A stretch of 64,000 nucleotides of DNA from contig NZ_BMIS01000003.1 in the NCBI RefSeq assembly GCF_014642675.1, forward strand, positions 186,001-250,000, in the 5' to 3' direction. Shown in pieces: positions 24,717-34,010 of the stretch (its first letter is position 1; each line of letters begins with the position of its first letter). This DNA is from Nesterenkonia cremea. Lineage in GTDB: Bacteria > Actinomycetota > Actinomycetes > Actinomycetales > Micrococcaceae. The notes beneath the pieces are model-generated. The model saw only the letters and a program-made list of their open reading frames with translations, ran no database searches and was not told where the DNA came from. A program made the position numbers and the translations under genes.

Positions 24717-24731
24717 GGAGGGAGGGAGGCC

Positions 24732-25706
24732 TCAGCGCAGCCAGCGCGCGGCCTCAGCGGCGTAGTAGGTCAGCACATTGGTGGCACCGGCCCGGCGGAT
24801 GGCCATCAGCGACTCCATGACCACAGCCTGCCGGTCCACCCAGCCGTTGGCCGCGGCGGCCTCGATCAGCGCGTACTCGCCGGAGACCTGGTAGGCCGAG
24901 ACGGGCACATCGCTGATCTCCGCCACCTCGCGCAGGATGTCCAGATAGGCCGCAGCAGGCTTGACCATGACCATGTCAGCGCCTTCGGCCAGGTCCAGCT
25001 CCACCTCACGGATGGCTTCGGTCCGGTTGGGCGCGTCCATCTGGTACTGGCGGCGGTCACCCTGCAGCTGGGAGTCCACAGCATCGCGGAAAGGACCGTA
25101 GTAGGCAGAGGCGTACTTCGCGGCGTAGGCGAGGATCGGGATGTCCTGATGGCCGGCCTCGTCCAGGGCCTGACGGATCACGGCGACCTGACCGTCCATC
25201 ATCCCGGAGGGGGCGACGACGTCGGCGCCGGACTCGGCCTGGACCACGCCCATCTGCGCGTAGATCTCCAGAGTCGCGTCATTGTCCACAGAGCCCGAGG
25301 AGTCCAGCACGCCGCAGTGGCCATGGTCGGTGAACTCGTCCAGGCAGAGGTCGGACATGACGGGCAGGTCATTACCCACCCGATCCTTCACCGCGCGGAT
25401 GCTGCGGTTGAGGATGCCCTGGGGGTCCAGCCCGGCGCTGCCCTGGGCGTCGCGCTCGGCGGGGATGCCGAAGAGCATGATGCCGCCCAGCCCGAGGTCG
25501 CGGGCCTCCTCGGCGGCCTCGAGGAGCGTGGCCTCAGTGTGCTGGACGACGCCGGGCATGGAGCTGATCGGGGCGGGCTCGCTCAGACCTTCGCGTACGA
25601 AGACCGGCAGGATGAAGTCGGCCGGGTGCAGACGGGTCTCGGCGACCAGACGGCGCAGAGCGGGAGTCCGCCGCAACCGGCGGGGACGGTCAGAGGGGAA
25701 TGCCAT
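24732..25706 (-). CDS. hemB: Porphobilinogen synthase (ALA dehydratase)
   Basis: The 324-residue enzyme condenses two 5-aminolevulinate molecules to porphobilinogen. The two Schiff-base lysines are visible in [10 protein letters not shown] and [10 protein letters not shown]. The metal region [14 protein letters not shown] lacks the full cysteine triad of zinc enzymes, so a magnesium-dependent type is likely. ATG 25706 is preceded by TAGACT (25719-25714) with 7 bases between, so hemB probably has its own leaderless promoter. The hemD stop is 34 bases upstream. Confidence 0.97.
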   Translation of the reverse strand: MAFPSDRPRRLRRTPALRRLVAETRLHPADFILPVFVREGLSEPAPISSMPGVVQHTEATLLEAAEEARDLGLGGIMLFGIPAERDAQGSAGLDPQGILNRSIRAVKDRVGNDLPVMSDLCLDEFTDHGHCGVLDSSGSVDNDATLEIYAQMGVVQAESGADVVAPSGMMDGQVAVIRQALDEAGHQDIPILAYAAKYASAYYGPFRDAVDSQLQGDRRQYQMDAPNRTEAIREVELDLAEGADMVMVKPAAAYLDILREVAEISDVPVSAYQVSGEYALIEAAAANGWVDRQAVVMESLMAIRRAGATNVLTYYAAEAARWLR

Positions 25707-25740
25707 AGGCCTCAGTCTAGTAGGAGTCAGGGGTGCGGGA

Positions 25741-26487
25741 TCAGGAGTTCAGCGCCTGCTGGACTCCAGCTGCGCTCACCTCGGGCAGGATCCCGGAGCA
25801 GGGCAGGCCGAGCTCGTGCATGGTCGCGGCGGTGGGACGCCCGATGGCCAGCAGCCGCACCGTCTCAGGAATCTCCAGCCGGGCCGCGGCCTGGGCAGCC
25901 GTGGAGCTGGTCAGCAGCAGCACGTCCTCAGCCTGCACTGCAGAGCTCCTTTCAGAACCCCCGACGCCGGCGGCCTCCCCCAGCGGGTCCTCCAACGGGA
26001 CAGTCTCGTAGGCGGTCACCGTGGTGACCTCCCAGCCCAGCTCGCGCAGGCCTTCGGCCAGCCGCGGACGGGCCTGGGCGGACTGGGGCAGCAGCAGCTG
26101 ACGGTCATCCTCCGGCGGATGCGGGATCTCGGCCAGGATCCCCTCGGCGGATGCTTCACGGGTGGGCATCCAAGGGTCGACGATCTCGGTGAGCTCCTGG
26201 AGCACCCGGGCGGTCCCCGCCCCGGTCACCGCCGTCTCCGTGTCCGCCGGCAGGTCCCCTGACCAGCCGGCGGTCAGCAGAGAGCGCACAGTGTTTCCGC
26301 TGGTGAGCATGATCACGGTGAAATCGCCCTGCTCCAGACGGTCGATCGCAGCAGTGAGCTCGGTCCGGTCTTCGGGCAGCCGCTGAGCGGTCAGGGGCAG
26401 GAAGCAGACTTCGAAGCCGACCTCGCGGAGACCGGCCTCCAGAGGGCCGGCCTGCGAGGGCCTGCGGGTCAGCAGGATCCGGGTCAC
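25741..26487 (-). CDS. hemD: Uroporphyrinogen-III synthase
   Basis: The 248-residue protein closes and inverts hydroxymethylbilane to uroporphyrinogen III. The family is poorly conserved; recognisable parts are [11 protein letters not shown] at the start, [11 protein letters not shown], and [11 protein letters not shown] near the C-terminus. The GTG start at 26487 is fixed by GGAGG about 7 bases upstream and lies 22 bases after the hemC stop; a longer frame would overlap hemC. The linker [12 protein letters not shown] is partly encoded by the 12-base word repeated elsewhere in the window. Confidence 0.9.
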   Translation of the reverse strand: MTRILLTRRPSQAGPLEAGLREVGFEVCFLPLTAQRLPEDRTELTAAIDRLEQGDFTVIMLTSGNTVRSLLTAGWSGDLPADTETAVTGAGTARVLQELTEIVDPWMPTREASAEGILAEIPHPPEDDRQLLLPQSAQARPRLAEGLRELGWEVTTVTAYETVPLEDPLGEAAGVGGSERSSAVQAEDVLLLTSSTAAQAAARLEIPETVRLLAIGRPTAATMHELGLPCSGILPEVSAAGVQQALNS

Positions 26488-26509
26488 GTCTGCCCTCCAC
26501 CGATCAGGC

Positions 26510-27529
26510 TCATACGTCCACCACGTGCTCCAGCAGCCCGGAGTCCTCGGCCAGCAGCTGTTCGGCCACCTGGCGGCCCAGTCCACGGGCCAGCTCCACC
26601 GCAGTGTCCCGCGGCGCACCGGCCTCCAGGGGCACCTCGGCGCCCGCCCGCTGGACCTGTGCGCCGTCGGGGGCACAGACCACAGTCTCCAGGCGCAGAA
26701 CCGAGCCGCCGTCGGGCTCCTCGGTGAAGCGGGCCAGTCCGCCGATGGGAGCGGAGCAGCCGGCGTTGAGCCGCTCCAGCAGCGCCCGCTCGGCAGTGGT
26801 CTCCAGCCGGCTGGGCAGGTCGTCGCTCAGCGCCAGGGCCTGCCCCAGCGGGGAGACCATATCGTCATCGGCCTCGCGGACCTCCACGGCCAGCGCGCCC
26901 TGTCCGGGCGCGGGCAACATGACCTCGGGGCTCAGCAGCTCAGAGATGTGCTCCTCGAGGCCCAGCCGCAGCAGCCCCGCGCCGGCGAGCACGACGGCGT
27001 CGAGGTCACCGCGCTGGGAATCGGGGGCCTGCGGGGACTTCTCGGCGGCATCCTCGCGGCCGCGGACCCGGGCCAGCCGGGTGCCGACGTTGCCGCGGAT
27101 GTCCACCACCTCGAGGTCCGGGCGTACGGCCAGCAGCTGGGCAGCGCGGCGCGGCGAGCCGGTGCCCACCTTGGCGCCCTGGGGCAGCTGCTCCAGGGTG
27201 GGGCCATCGGCGGCGCAGAGCGCGTCGCGGACCTCCTCGCGCGGGGGCACCGAGGCGATGCTCAGTCCCTCCAGGTCCTTGGCCGGCAGGTCCTTGAGCG
27301 AATGGACCGCCACATCGCAGCGGTCGTCGAAGAGCGCCTGGCGCAGGGCGGTGGCGAAGACTCCGGTGCCGCCCATCTGAGCCAGTGGGCCGGTCAGGAC
27401 ATCACCTTCGGAGCGGATGGTGATGAGCTCGTAGTCCAGCTGCGCATGGGCGGAGAGCGCCTCGGCCGCCGTCGTCGTCTGGGTCAGCGCCAGCCGACTG
27501 CCGCGGGTTCCTACGCGGAACTGTTCCAT
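26510..27529 (-). CDS. hemC: Hydroxymethylbilane synthase (porphobilinogen deaminase)
   Basis: The 339-residue enzyme polymerises four porphobilinogens. The dipyrromethane-cofactor cysteine is in LNAGCSAPIGG, the substrate arginines in GTGSPRRAAQL and RGNVGTRL, and the catalytic Asp region is in VHSLKDLP. About 15 extra polar residues (GREDAAEKSPQAPDSQRGD) interrupt the core after the RGN motif. It is upstream of hemD in the same operon. The inverted repeat at 27552-27612 separates it from hemH. Confidence 0.97.
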   Translation of the reverse strand: MEQFRVGTRGSRLALTQTTTAAEALSAHAQLDYELITIRSEGDVLTGPLAQMGGTGVFATALRQALFDDRCDVAVHSLKDLPAKDLEGLSIASVPPREEVRDALCAADGPTLEQLPQGAKVGTGSPRRAAQLLAVRPDLEVVDIRGNVGTRLARVRGREDAAEKSPQAPDSQRGDLDAVVLAGAGLLRLGLEEHISELLSPEVMLPAPGQGALAVEVREADDDMVSPLGQALALSDDLPSRLETTAERALLERLNAGCSAPIGGLARFTEEPDGGSVLRLETVVCAPDGAQVQRAGAEVPLEAGAPRDTAVELARGLGRQVAEQLLAEDSGLLEHVVDV

Positions 27530-27551
27530 GGACTCTCCTCCTCATCTTTGC

Positions 27552-27612
27552 GTGGGCACTTCCTGGTGGTATGAGCCGTACCGCACAGCTCATACCACCT
27601 GAAAGTGCCCAC
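27552..27612. repeat. Intergenic inverted repeat, copy A
   Basis: Two 25-base arms (27552-27576 and 27588-27612) are complementary with two mismatches around an 11-base centre. The outer ends are GTGGGCACTT and AAGTGCCCAC. A related element with the same outer sequence lies at 58927-58985, and a third with GTGGG ends at 63064-63147. Here it sits between hemH and hemC on the same strand. It could be a mobile palindromic repeat or a strong transcription barrier. Confidence 0.7.
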
Positions 27613-27643
27613 ACAAGGGTTGATCAGTTCAGGCCTGCCGGCC

Positions 27644-28759
27644 TCAGCCCTGCTGGGTCTCGACCCGAGTGCCCCAGCCGCCCTCGCCGGTCAGGTCGGA
27701 CCAGTCGCCGGGAACGGTCTGCTCACCGGAGGCCAGCGGCTGGCCATCGCGGGTGATGTACTCGCCCATGATGTCCACCAGCCCGGAGATGAAGCCCGGG
27801 TGGATGCCGGTGGTGGGCGCCCGGTGGAAGGCCAGGCCCTTCTCCCCGGCGGTCTCCTCGGCCTCGGTGTCCAGGTCCCAGATGACCTCCATGTGGTCGG
27901 AGACGAAGCCGAAGGGCATGACGACCACGGCGTCCACGCCGTTCTCCGCGTCCTCCTCGATCTGGTCATTGATGTCCGGCTCCAGCCAGGGGGTGCGCGG
28001 ATCGCCGGAGCGGGATTGGAAGACCACCTGGTGGTCCAGGCCCTCGGCCTCGGGGACGGTGCTCATCAGATGATCGGCGATCGCCTGGTGCTGAGCGGTG
28101 TAGACGTCGGTGCCGAAGAGCTCCTTGATCCGTGCCGGGCCCTGCTTCTCCGCGGTGGCGGTCGGGATGGAGTGGGTGACCCAGTGGATCTTGATACGAC
28201 CGTTCGGCTTGTGGCTGGCGCCGTTGGCGGACTCCAGCTGGGCGCGCACGTCCTTGATGCCTGCGGCCAGGAACTCGGCGTTGGGCGCGGTGAAGGCCTT
28301 GTCGTGGAAGAACTCGCGGACCTTGACCACCTCGAGCTTGCCCTCCAGGCCGGTCTCGGCCAGAGCCTTGTCGAAGTCCTCCAGGTATTGATCGTTGCTG
28401 GAGTAGCCGATGTAGGCCGAGGTCACCAGGACCAGGATCTTGCGGTGGCCGTCCTCGTACATCTTCTGGAAGGTGGCCGGGAAGTAGGGGTCCCAGTTGC
28501 GGTTGCCCCAGTAGATGGGAAGGTCGATCTGACGCTCAGCCAGCTCCTTCTCCAGCTCGGCCAGCAGGTCACGGTTCTGCTGGTTGATGGGGCTGATGCC
28601 GCCGTGTGCGCGGTAGTGGGTGGCGACCTCCTCCAGCCGCTCCTCAGGGATGCCGTGACCCGCAGTGACGTTGCGTAGGAAGGGGATGACATCGACCTGG
28701 CCCTCGGGTCCGCCGAAGGAGGCCAGCAGGATCGCGTCATAGTTGTAGGCAGTGGTCAT
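27644..28759 (-). CDS. hemH: Coproporphyrin ferrochelatase
   Basis: The 371-residue protein inserts ferrous iron into the porphyrin ring. In organisms with HemQ the substrate is coproporphyrin III (alternative name cpfC). The metal-site histidine is in WVTHSIPTA, with the usual LASFGGPEG start and HYRAHGGISPINQQ substrate loop. The start codon shares a base with the hemQ stop (TGATG), so the two are translated together and catalyse consecutive steps. The C-terminal 40 residues are acidic and variable. Confidence 0.96.
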   Translation of the reverse strand: MTTAYNYDAILLASFGGPEGQVDVIPFLRNVTAGHGIPEERLEEVATHYRAHGGISPINQQNRDLLAELEKELAERQIDLPIYWGNRNWDPYFPATFQKMYEDGHRKILVLVTSAYIGYSSNDQYLEDFDKALAETGLEGKLEVVKVREFFHDKAFTAPNAEFLAAGIKDVRAQLESANGASHKPNGRIKIHWVTHSIPTATAEKQGPARIKELFGTDVYTAQHQAIADHLMSTVPEAEGLDHQVVFQSRSGDPRTPWLEPDINDQIEEDAENGVDAVVVMPFGFVSDHMEVIWDLDTEAEETAGEKGLAFHRAPTTGIHPGFISGLVDIMGEYITRDGQPLASGEQTVPGDWSDLTGEGGWGTRVETQQG

Positions 28760-29562
28760 CAGTACAGAACCTCGATGATCTCATCAGTGGTCTTCAGGAG
28801 GCGTCCGGTGTAGAAGGGGGTCTCATCCCGGACGTGGTAGCGGGTCTCCGATTCGCGCAGCCTGCGCATCATGTCGACCAGATCGGTCAGCTGCGGGGCC
28901 TCCAGGGCCAGCAGCCACTCCCAATCGTTCAGAGCGAAGGCGCTGGTGGTGTTGGCCAGCACCGACGGGAACTCCTGGCCCAGCTGACCGTGCTCGCGCA
29001 GCAGGGCGCCGCGCTTGGCCGGATCCATCAGGTACCAGTCGTAGCTGCGGTTGAAGGGGTAGACCACCAGCCAGTCCTCAGCGTCCACACCGCGGGCGAA
29101 GGCCGGGACGTGGGAGCGGGCGAACTCGGCGGTACGGTGCACGCCCATGGCCGAGAAGGCCAGCTCCGTGGTGTTCAGCAGCCGAGTGCGGTGGAGGGTA
29201 CGCAGTGCGGCCTGCAGCTTCTCGGCCTTGTGGCCGGTCAGCCAGACCATGACGTCGGCGTCGGCGCGCATGCCGGAGACGTCGTAGACGCCGCGCAGCT
29301 CCACGGCGTCGTCGTCGGAGCCGAGGCCGCCGCCCACCAGGGATGCCGCGGTCTCCTCGAAGTCCTTGGCCACGTTGCCGGTGTCGGTGAAGAAGTCGGT
29401 GACCTTGCGGGCCAGCCGGTCTCCGCCGGTCGCACCATCACCGGGGATGAAGCGCTTGATCTCCTGTCCGTCCCGCTTGAAGACGGCATACAGGGTGTAC
29501 CAGTCCTTGCCTGAGGCGTTGACGTCCTCAGGGGTCCTCACGGCGTTGCGGCCGTAGCTCAT
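28759..29562 (-). CDS. hemQ: Coproheme decarboxylase (HemQ/ChdC)
   Basis: The 267-residue chlorite-dismutase-fold enzyme decarboxylates coprohaem to haem b, the last step in Gram-positive bacteria. The catalytic Tyr174 is in NRSYDWYLM and the proximal histidine is in LREHGQLG (His191). The start has GGAGG 4 bases upstream, so a 5' leader is used, unlike many neighbours. A TAGACT box (29602-29597) about 35 bases upstream is a likely -10, with a perfect palindrome over its -35 region. hemH follows directly. Confidence 0.96.
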   Translation of the reverse strand: MSYGRNAVRTPEDVNASGKDWYTLYAVFKRDGQEIKRFIPGDGATGGDRLARKVTDFFTDTGNVAKDFEETAASLVGGGLGSDDDAVELRGVYDVSGMRADADVMVWLTGHKAEKLQAALRTLHRTRLLNTTELAFSAMGVHRTAEFARSHVPAFARGVDAEDWLVVYPFNRSYDWYLMDPAKRGALLREHGQLGQEFPSVLANTTSAFALNDWEWLLALEAPQLTDLVDMMRRLRESETRYHVRDETPFYTGRLLKTTDEIIEVLY

Positions 29563-29596
29563 ACTGCCTCCAAATGGTCCGGATGATGGCGGGAAG

Positions 29597-29638
29597 AGTC
29601 TACCGGGAAGCGATCTTCTACGGGCAGTAGAAGATCGC
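29597..29638 (-). promoter_or_regulatory. hemQ promoter with 12-base perfect palindrome
   Basis: GCGATCTTCTAC (29610-29621) and GTAGAAGATCGC (29627-29638) are exact inverted repeats with a 5-base centre. The centre coincides with the expected -35 of a TAGACT -10 at 29602-29597. It can be read as an operator for a haem or iron regulator. A terminator for the upstream hemE-hemY transcript is the alternative, but no T-run follows. Confidence 0.5.
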
Positions 29639-29643
29639 CGCAG

Positions 29644-29669
29644 ACGATTCTAACCGAATTATGAATCGT
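29644..29669 (-). terminator. AT-rich hairpin overlapping the hemY stop
   Basis: ACGATTC with TAA pairs with TTA and GAATCGT across the hemY stop codon (29659-29661), with one bulged base. It may end the hemE-hemY transcript. This is an unusually AT-rich stem for the region. Confidence 0.4.
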
Positions 29670-31116
29670 TCGTAATAAGCTCGGCGACAGCGCGGGCATC
29701 AGGGATCACCCGCGCCAGTCCGGTGCCGGCGAACCAGGACCCGACGGCGTACAGCCTCGGCCCGGAGCGGCTCTGTGCACTCCAACCCTGTGCCAGTGCC
29801 TCGCGCACCTGGGCCACATACTGCTGGTGCCCGGCCGAGGCCTGCGGCAGCGCCTTCTGCCAGCGCACCACATCGGCATCGAGGATCTGCTCGCCTGCGA
29901 TGGGCAGACCGAAGAGTGCCCCGACGTCGGCGGCCGCCGCCTGGAGCAGCTGCTCATCCGAGGAGGCGAAGCCCAGCGCACCGGCGGCGGGGTCATCGCC
30001 TACGCGCCCATAGGAGAGCCGCACCAGGTGGTGCCCCTCCCCCAGCTGTTGGGTCAGCGCGCGCGAAGCCCAGTCCCATTTGGCCGATACATGGGTCATC
30101 GCCTTGGCGCCGATCCCCTCCACCGAGGGGGCCACCAGCATGCCGGTGCCCCGCGGCCGGGCATCCAGCTCCGGGGCCTTCAGCACCATGGAGACCAGGG
30201 AGACGCCGCGCCCCAACTCCGCCTGCTGCGGCGGCAGATCGGCATAGGGAGCGGCCAGGCCCAGCGCCCGCGGTCCGTCCACAGCGAGGATCACGTGCTC
30301 AGCATCCAGGTCACCCAGATTCGTGACCTCTGTGCCCGTGCGGATCTCCACACCGAGCTCGGTGAGCTTCTGCTCCAAGGCCGCCACCAGCGTCTTGAGC
30401 CCGCCCTCCAGCGAGTTCACCGCGGAGCCTGCGGGAGCTGAGGACCTGACCTTGGCCACAGCGCGGGCCAGGGAGCCCTCCTGGCACATCGCCTCGAAGA
30501 GCCCGGGGGCGGCATTGCCCATATCCAGATCATCGGCCTGCGCGGAGTGCACCCCAGAGACGATCGGGGTCACCAGCCGGTCCAGCACCGTCTGGCCCAT
30601 CCGGTCGCGCACCACAGCACCCACACTGGGAGCCCCGACGCCGGCCGCACCGGCACCAGCCTCAGCCGCAGCACCCCAGCCCTCCAGGGGGCGGCTCAGG
30701 TCCTCGGCCGCGCGCCGAGCACCCTCCTCCCCCAGGATGGCCACCACATCGGCGGCCGCCGGATCGCCGGGGATCCCCAGGATGCCGGTGGCCGGCAGCG
30801 GGGAGGCCAGGTCGGGCAGCTGCAGCCAGGCGCCGTCGGGGTTGGGCTCGACCACCTGGTCGCTGAGTCCCAGCTCCTGGATCAGCTGCGGGACGGCGGC
30901 GGAACGGGTGGCGAAGGCCTCCGCGCCGGCGTCGACCTCCAGTCCGGCCAGCACATGCGGGGCGATGGCCCCGCCCAGCCGGTCGGAGGCCTCATAGAGC
31001 CGCACCGGGACCCCGGCGCGCGCCGTCTCCCAGGCCGCGGTCAGGCCGGCGATCCCGCCTCCGACCACGGCCGTCCGGGGTGCCGCGGCTCGTTCAGCCC
31101 TCGTAGCCGATGTCAT
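29659..31116 (-). CDS. hemY: Coproporphyrinogen III oxidase / protoporphyrinogen oxidase, FAD-dependent
   Basis: The 485-residue flavoprotein has the N-terminal Rossmann motif AVVGGGIAGLTAAWE and RLGG signature typical of HemY/CgoX. It oxidises coproporphyrinogen III to coproporphyrin III in the HemQ pathway. The C-terminal FAD segment (LYAVGSWFAGTGLARVIPDA) is present. An Ala/Gly-rich insert (AAEAGAGAAGVGAPSVG) includes the repeated 12-base word. The start overlaps the hemE stop by 23 bases, so the two form one operon. Confidence 0.94.
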   Translation of the reverse strand: MTSATRAERAAAPRTAVVGGGIAGLTAAWETARAGVPVRLYEASDRLGGAIAPHVLAGLEVDAGAEAFATRSAAVPQLIQELGLSDQVVEPNPDGAWLQLPDLASPLPATGILGIPGDPAAADVVAILGEEGARRAAEDLSRPLEGWGAAAEAGAGAAGVGAPSVGAVVRDRMGQTVLDRLVTPIVSGVHSAQADDLDMGNAAPGLFEAMCQEGSLARAVAKVRSSAPAGSAVNSLEGGLKTLVAALEQKLTELGVEIRTGTEVTNLGDLDAEHVILAVDGPRALGLAAPYADLPPQQAELGRGVSLVSMVLKAPELDARPRGTGMLVAPSVEGIGAKAMTHVSAKWDWASRALTQQLGEGHHLVRLSYGRVGDDPAAGALGFASSDEQLLQAAAADVGALFGLPIAGEQILDADVVRWQKALPQASAGHQQYVAQVREALAQGWSAQSRSGPRLYAVGSWFAGTGLARVIPDARAVAELITNDS

Positions 31117-32296
31117 GAATCAGGCTCACCACGCGGGTCAGCACCTCCGGATCGGTCTCCGGTGGCACACCGTGGCCCAGGTTCAGCACATGTCCTGCCG
31201 CACCGGCGCCGGAGGCCACCACCTGACGGACGTGGTCCTCCAGGACCTCCCAGGGGGCGGTCAGCAGTGCGGGATCGATATTGCCCTGCAGCGGGGTCCC
31301 GGCACCCACGCGGCGGCCGGCCTCGGTGAGGTTCAGCCGGTAGTCCACACCGACCACCGGGTGAGCCGCACCCCCGCCGTAGCCTCCGGCGCCGCCCGGG
31401 GATCCCTGCGGCTCCCCCTCAGTCATCGCATCCCGCATCAGATCGATCATCTCGCCGGTGCCGGTGCCGAAGTGGATCAGCGGAACCTGCACATCCTGCT
31501 CGGCACCCAGGCCGGTGACATGGGAGAAGGCCGCTGCGGAGTGGGGCTGGACGTGGGCGGCGTAGTCCTCGCGGCCCAGGGATCCTGCCCAGGAGTCGAA
31601 GAGCTGGGCGGCGGAGGCTCCGGCCATGACCTGGGCACGCATGAAGCGCCCGGAGACGTCGGCGGCCCATTCGGCCAGCGCCCGCCAAGTCTCGGGATCT
31701 CCGTGCATCATCGCCCGCGGGCCAAGGTGGTCGCGGCTCGGGCGGCCCTCCACCATGTATGCGGCCAGGGTGAACGGGGCTCCGGCGAAGCCGATCAGCG
31801 GGGTCACTGAGGAGCGGCCCTGCTCCTGCGCCAGCTGCTCCAGACCGGCAGTGGTCTTGGCCACCGCCTCAGCGATGGGGGCGAAGGCGTCGTCGTCGAG
31901 CTGCGGCAGCGCCTCCACGTCCTCACGGGTGCGCACCGGGGAGCCGAGCACCGGACCCACACCGGGTTTGATCTCCACATCTATCCCGGCCAGGCGCAGC
32001 GGGATGACGATGTCAGAGAAGAAGATGGCGGCGTCGACGTCGTGCCGACGGACCGGCTGCAGCGTGATCTCCGCGGCCATCGCCGGGTCCAGGCAGGCAT
32101 CCAGCATGGTGGTGCCCTCGCGCAGGGAGCGGTACTCCGGCAGCGAGCGGCCGGCCTGACGCATGAACCACACAGGTCTGCGGGCGGGCTTCTGCTGCTC
32201 CCCGGCGGCGGTGCGGGATCCGCGGTACTGATTCAGCAGAGGGGCGTCGGCGGTGAGTCCGCGCACCAACGGGTGATCGTCGGGAAGTCGAGTCAT
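31094..32296 (-). CDS. hemE: Uroporphyrinogen decarboxylase
   Basis: The 400-residue enzyme makes coproporphyrinogen III. The N-terminal RPVWFMRQAGRSLPEYR signature is intact, as are FSDIVIPL and the C-terminal NLGHGVPPET. A Gly-rich insert (GSPGGAGGYGGGAAHP) interrupts the late part. ATG 32296 is preceded by TACGCT (32309-32304) with 7 bases between, so the message is probably leaderless; the longer frame to 32560 runs into the divergent hemA gene. It leads the hemE-hemY operon. Confidence 0.96.
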   Translation of the reverse strand: MTRLPDDHPLVRGLTADAPLLNQYRGSRTAAGEQQKPARRPVWFMRQAGRSLPEYRSLREGTTMLDACLDPAMAAEITLQPVRRHDVDAAIFFSDIVIPLRLAGIDVEIKPGVGPVLGSPVRTREDVEALPQLDDDAFAPIAEAVAKTTAGLEQLAQEQGRSSVTPLIGFAGAPFTLAAYMVEGRPSRDHLGPRAMMHGDPETWRALAEWAADVSGRFMRAQVMAGASAAQLFDSWAGSLGREDYAAHVQPHSAAAFSHVTGLGAEQDVQVPLIHFGTGTGEMIDLMRDAMTEGEPQGSPGGAGGYGGGAAHPVVGVDYRLNLTEAGRRVGAGTPLQGNIDPALLTAPWEVLEDHVRQVVASGAGAAGHVLNLGHGVPPETDPEVLTRVVSLIHDIGYEG

Positions 32297-32374
32297 ACCC
32301 TCAAGCGTACCTGTGACAGGCAGGGTGAGGAGGGCCGACCGGCGGTGATCGGCGCAGGCCGACGGCGGCCGAGC

Positions 32375-32422
32375 GTAACGCGTTGCGCGCATTACCACGC
32401 AGGCCGTGATCGGACGTAGAAT
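32375..32422 (+). promoter_or_regulatory. hemA promoter with imperfect palindrome in hemE-hemA intergenic region
   Basis: TAGAAT (32417-32422) is a near-consensus -10 for hemA. Upstream, GTAACGCG (32375-32382) and CGCATTAC (32388-32395) form an inverted repeat with one mismatch, reaching the expected -35. The position between divergent haem genes suits a binding site controlling entry into the pathway. Confidence 0.45.
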
Positions 32423-32432
32423 GGACGCCGTC

Positions 32433-33950
32433 GTGACTCTATTCTCGCTCGTCGCAACCCATTCGGATCTCGACCTCGAGACCGTCGGAACCCTCAGCTC
32501 AGGAGCGGCCGATGTGGCCGGTTCTGTCAATGTGCCTGCCGTCACGCTGGCCACCTGCAACCGGCTCGAGATCTACGCAGAGTCCCCCTCGGACAAGCCT
32601 GAGGACGTCAGCTCCGCCCGCGAGCAGCTCATCGACGCCGTGGCCGAGTCCTCCGGGCTCACCCGCGAGACCATCGCCTCCTCCTTCTGCACCCTGATGG
32701 AGGACGACGCCGTCAGCCACCTCTTCGAGGTCGGCGCCGGGCTGGACTCCGCAGTCATCGGCGAGCGCGAGATCGCCGGCCAGGTGCGCAAGTCCCTGGC
32801 CGAGGCACAGAGCGCCGGAACCGTCTCCGGCAATCTGACCAAGCTCTTCGAGACCGCCACCCGCACCGCCAAGGATGTGGGAACCCGCACTGCCCTGGGC
32901 TCCCGCGGACGCTCCATCGTCTCCGTGGCCCTGGACATCGCCGGGGATATGCGCGGCGACGGCGCCGAGTTCTACCGCGGCGCCTCAGTGGTGCTGATCG
33001 GCACCGGCGCCTATGCCGGCACCTCCCTGGCTCAGCTGATCGAGCGCGGGGTCAGCGACATCGCCGTCTTCTCCGGATCCGGCCGCGCCGAGGAATTCGT
33101 CTCCCAGCGCTCCGAGGCCCTGCAGGCCGAGGGCCGGATCCGCTCCCTGGCCATGGAGGAGCTGAGCCAGGCCTTCCGCAGCGCCGATGTGGTCATCGGC
33201 TGCTCCGGCGGCAACCGCCAGATCACCGCCGGCGAGATCCGCACCCTGGCCGGACTGGGCCAGCCCGTCGAACAGGGCGGGCGCACCGCCCCGCTGACCG
33301 TGGTGGATCTGGCCCTCTCCCATGACTTCACCCCGGATGTGGCAGACCTCGACGGCGTCGAGCTGATCACGCTGGAGTCGGTGAAGATGGCCGCCCCCTC
33401 GGAGACCGAGGATTCGGTGGAGGATGCGCGCGCCGTCGTCGCCGATTCGGTCCAGCAGTACCTGACCGAGCGCCGCGAGCGCAGCGCTGATGACGCCATC
33501 GTGGCGCTGCGCCGGCACACCCAGCAGGTGCTGGACGAGGAGATGGCCAAGGTGCGCAAGCATCACGGCTGCACCGCCGCCTCCGAGGAGGTGGAGTTCG
33601 CAGTCCGCAAGATCGTCCGGAAGCTGCTGCACACCCCCACCGTCCGTGCCCGGGAGCTGGCCGCCGAGGGCCGCACCGAGGACTATGTGAAGGCGCTGGA
33701 GGATGTCTTCGGTCTGGAGGTCGCCCCGCGCGAACAGGCCGTTCCGGAGGACTCCGAGCGGCGCACCCCGGCCAAGCGCCGCCGCGCGGAGGACTTCTCC
33801 CCCGCCGAGCTGGCCCAGATGGCCGCCTACCTGCGGCAGGTGCCCAGCGGCGGCTTCTGCCGGCACCACCGGCCCGGCGACTTCAATGTGGAGCGGCTGG
33901 ACGCCGTGCGCCACATCCAGCCCGCCGAGCCGCTGCCCAAGGCCGGCTGA
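32433..33950 (+). CDS. hemA: Glutamyl-tRNA reductase
   Basis: The 505-residue enzyme reduces glutamyl-tRNA to glutamate-1-semialdehyde, the committed step of haem synthesis. The catalytic cysteine is in TLATCNRLEIY (Cys42), and the NADPH domain has VVLIGTGAYAG. The GTG start at 32433 is chosen because family members begin MxLFSLVATH and the -10 box TAGAAT ends only 10 bases upstream; ATG 32421 overlaps the -10. The C-terminus carries a charged extension ending GGFCRHHRPGDFN, whose Cys-His-His could bind metal or haem (speculative). Confidence 0.95.
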   Translation: MTLFSLVATHSDLDLETVGTLSSGAADVAGSVNVPAVTLATCNRLEIYAESPSDKPEDVSSAREQLIDAVAESSGLTRETIASSFCTLMEDDAVSHLFEVGAGLDSAVIGEREIAGQVRKSLAEAQSAGTVSGNLTKLFETATRTAKDVGTRTALGSRGRSIVSVALDIAGDMRGDGAEFYRGASVVLIGTGAYAGTSLAQLIERGVSDIAVFSGSGRAEEFVSQRSEALQAEGRIRSLAMEELSQAFRSADVVIGCSGGNRQITAGEIRTLAGLGQPVEQGGRTAPLTVVDLALSHDFTPDVADLDGVELITLESVKMAAPSETEDSVEDARAVVADSVQQYLTERRERSADDAIVALRRHTQQVLDEEMAKVRKHHGCTAASEEVEFAVRKIVRKLLHTPTVRARELAAEGRTEDYVKALEDVFGLEVAPREQAVPEDSERRTPAKRRRAEDFSPAELAQMAAYLRQVPSGGFCRHHRPGDFNVERLDAVRHIQPAEPLPKAG

Positions 33951-34010
33951 GCAGGCGCCGCCAGGCGCCACCCAGCTCAGCGCATCGGGCTCAGCTCCGC
34001 GGGGCTCGGT

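Noticed and set aside
23364..26027. Plus-strand 887-codon frame opposite hemL, hemB and hemD
   Set aside because: Antisense to three unmistakable haem enzymes; composition is that of a shadow frame and it spans the intergenic regions without its own signals.
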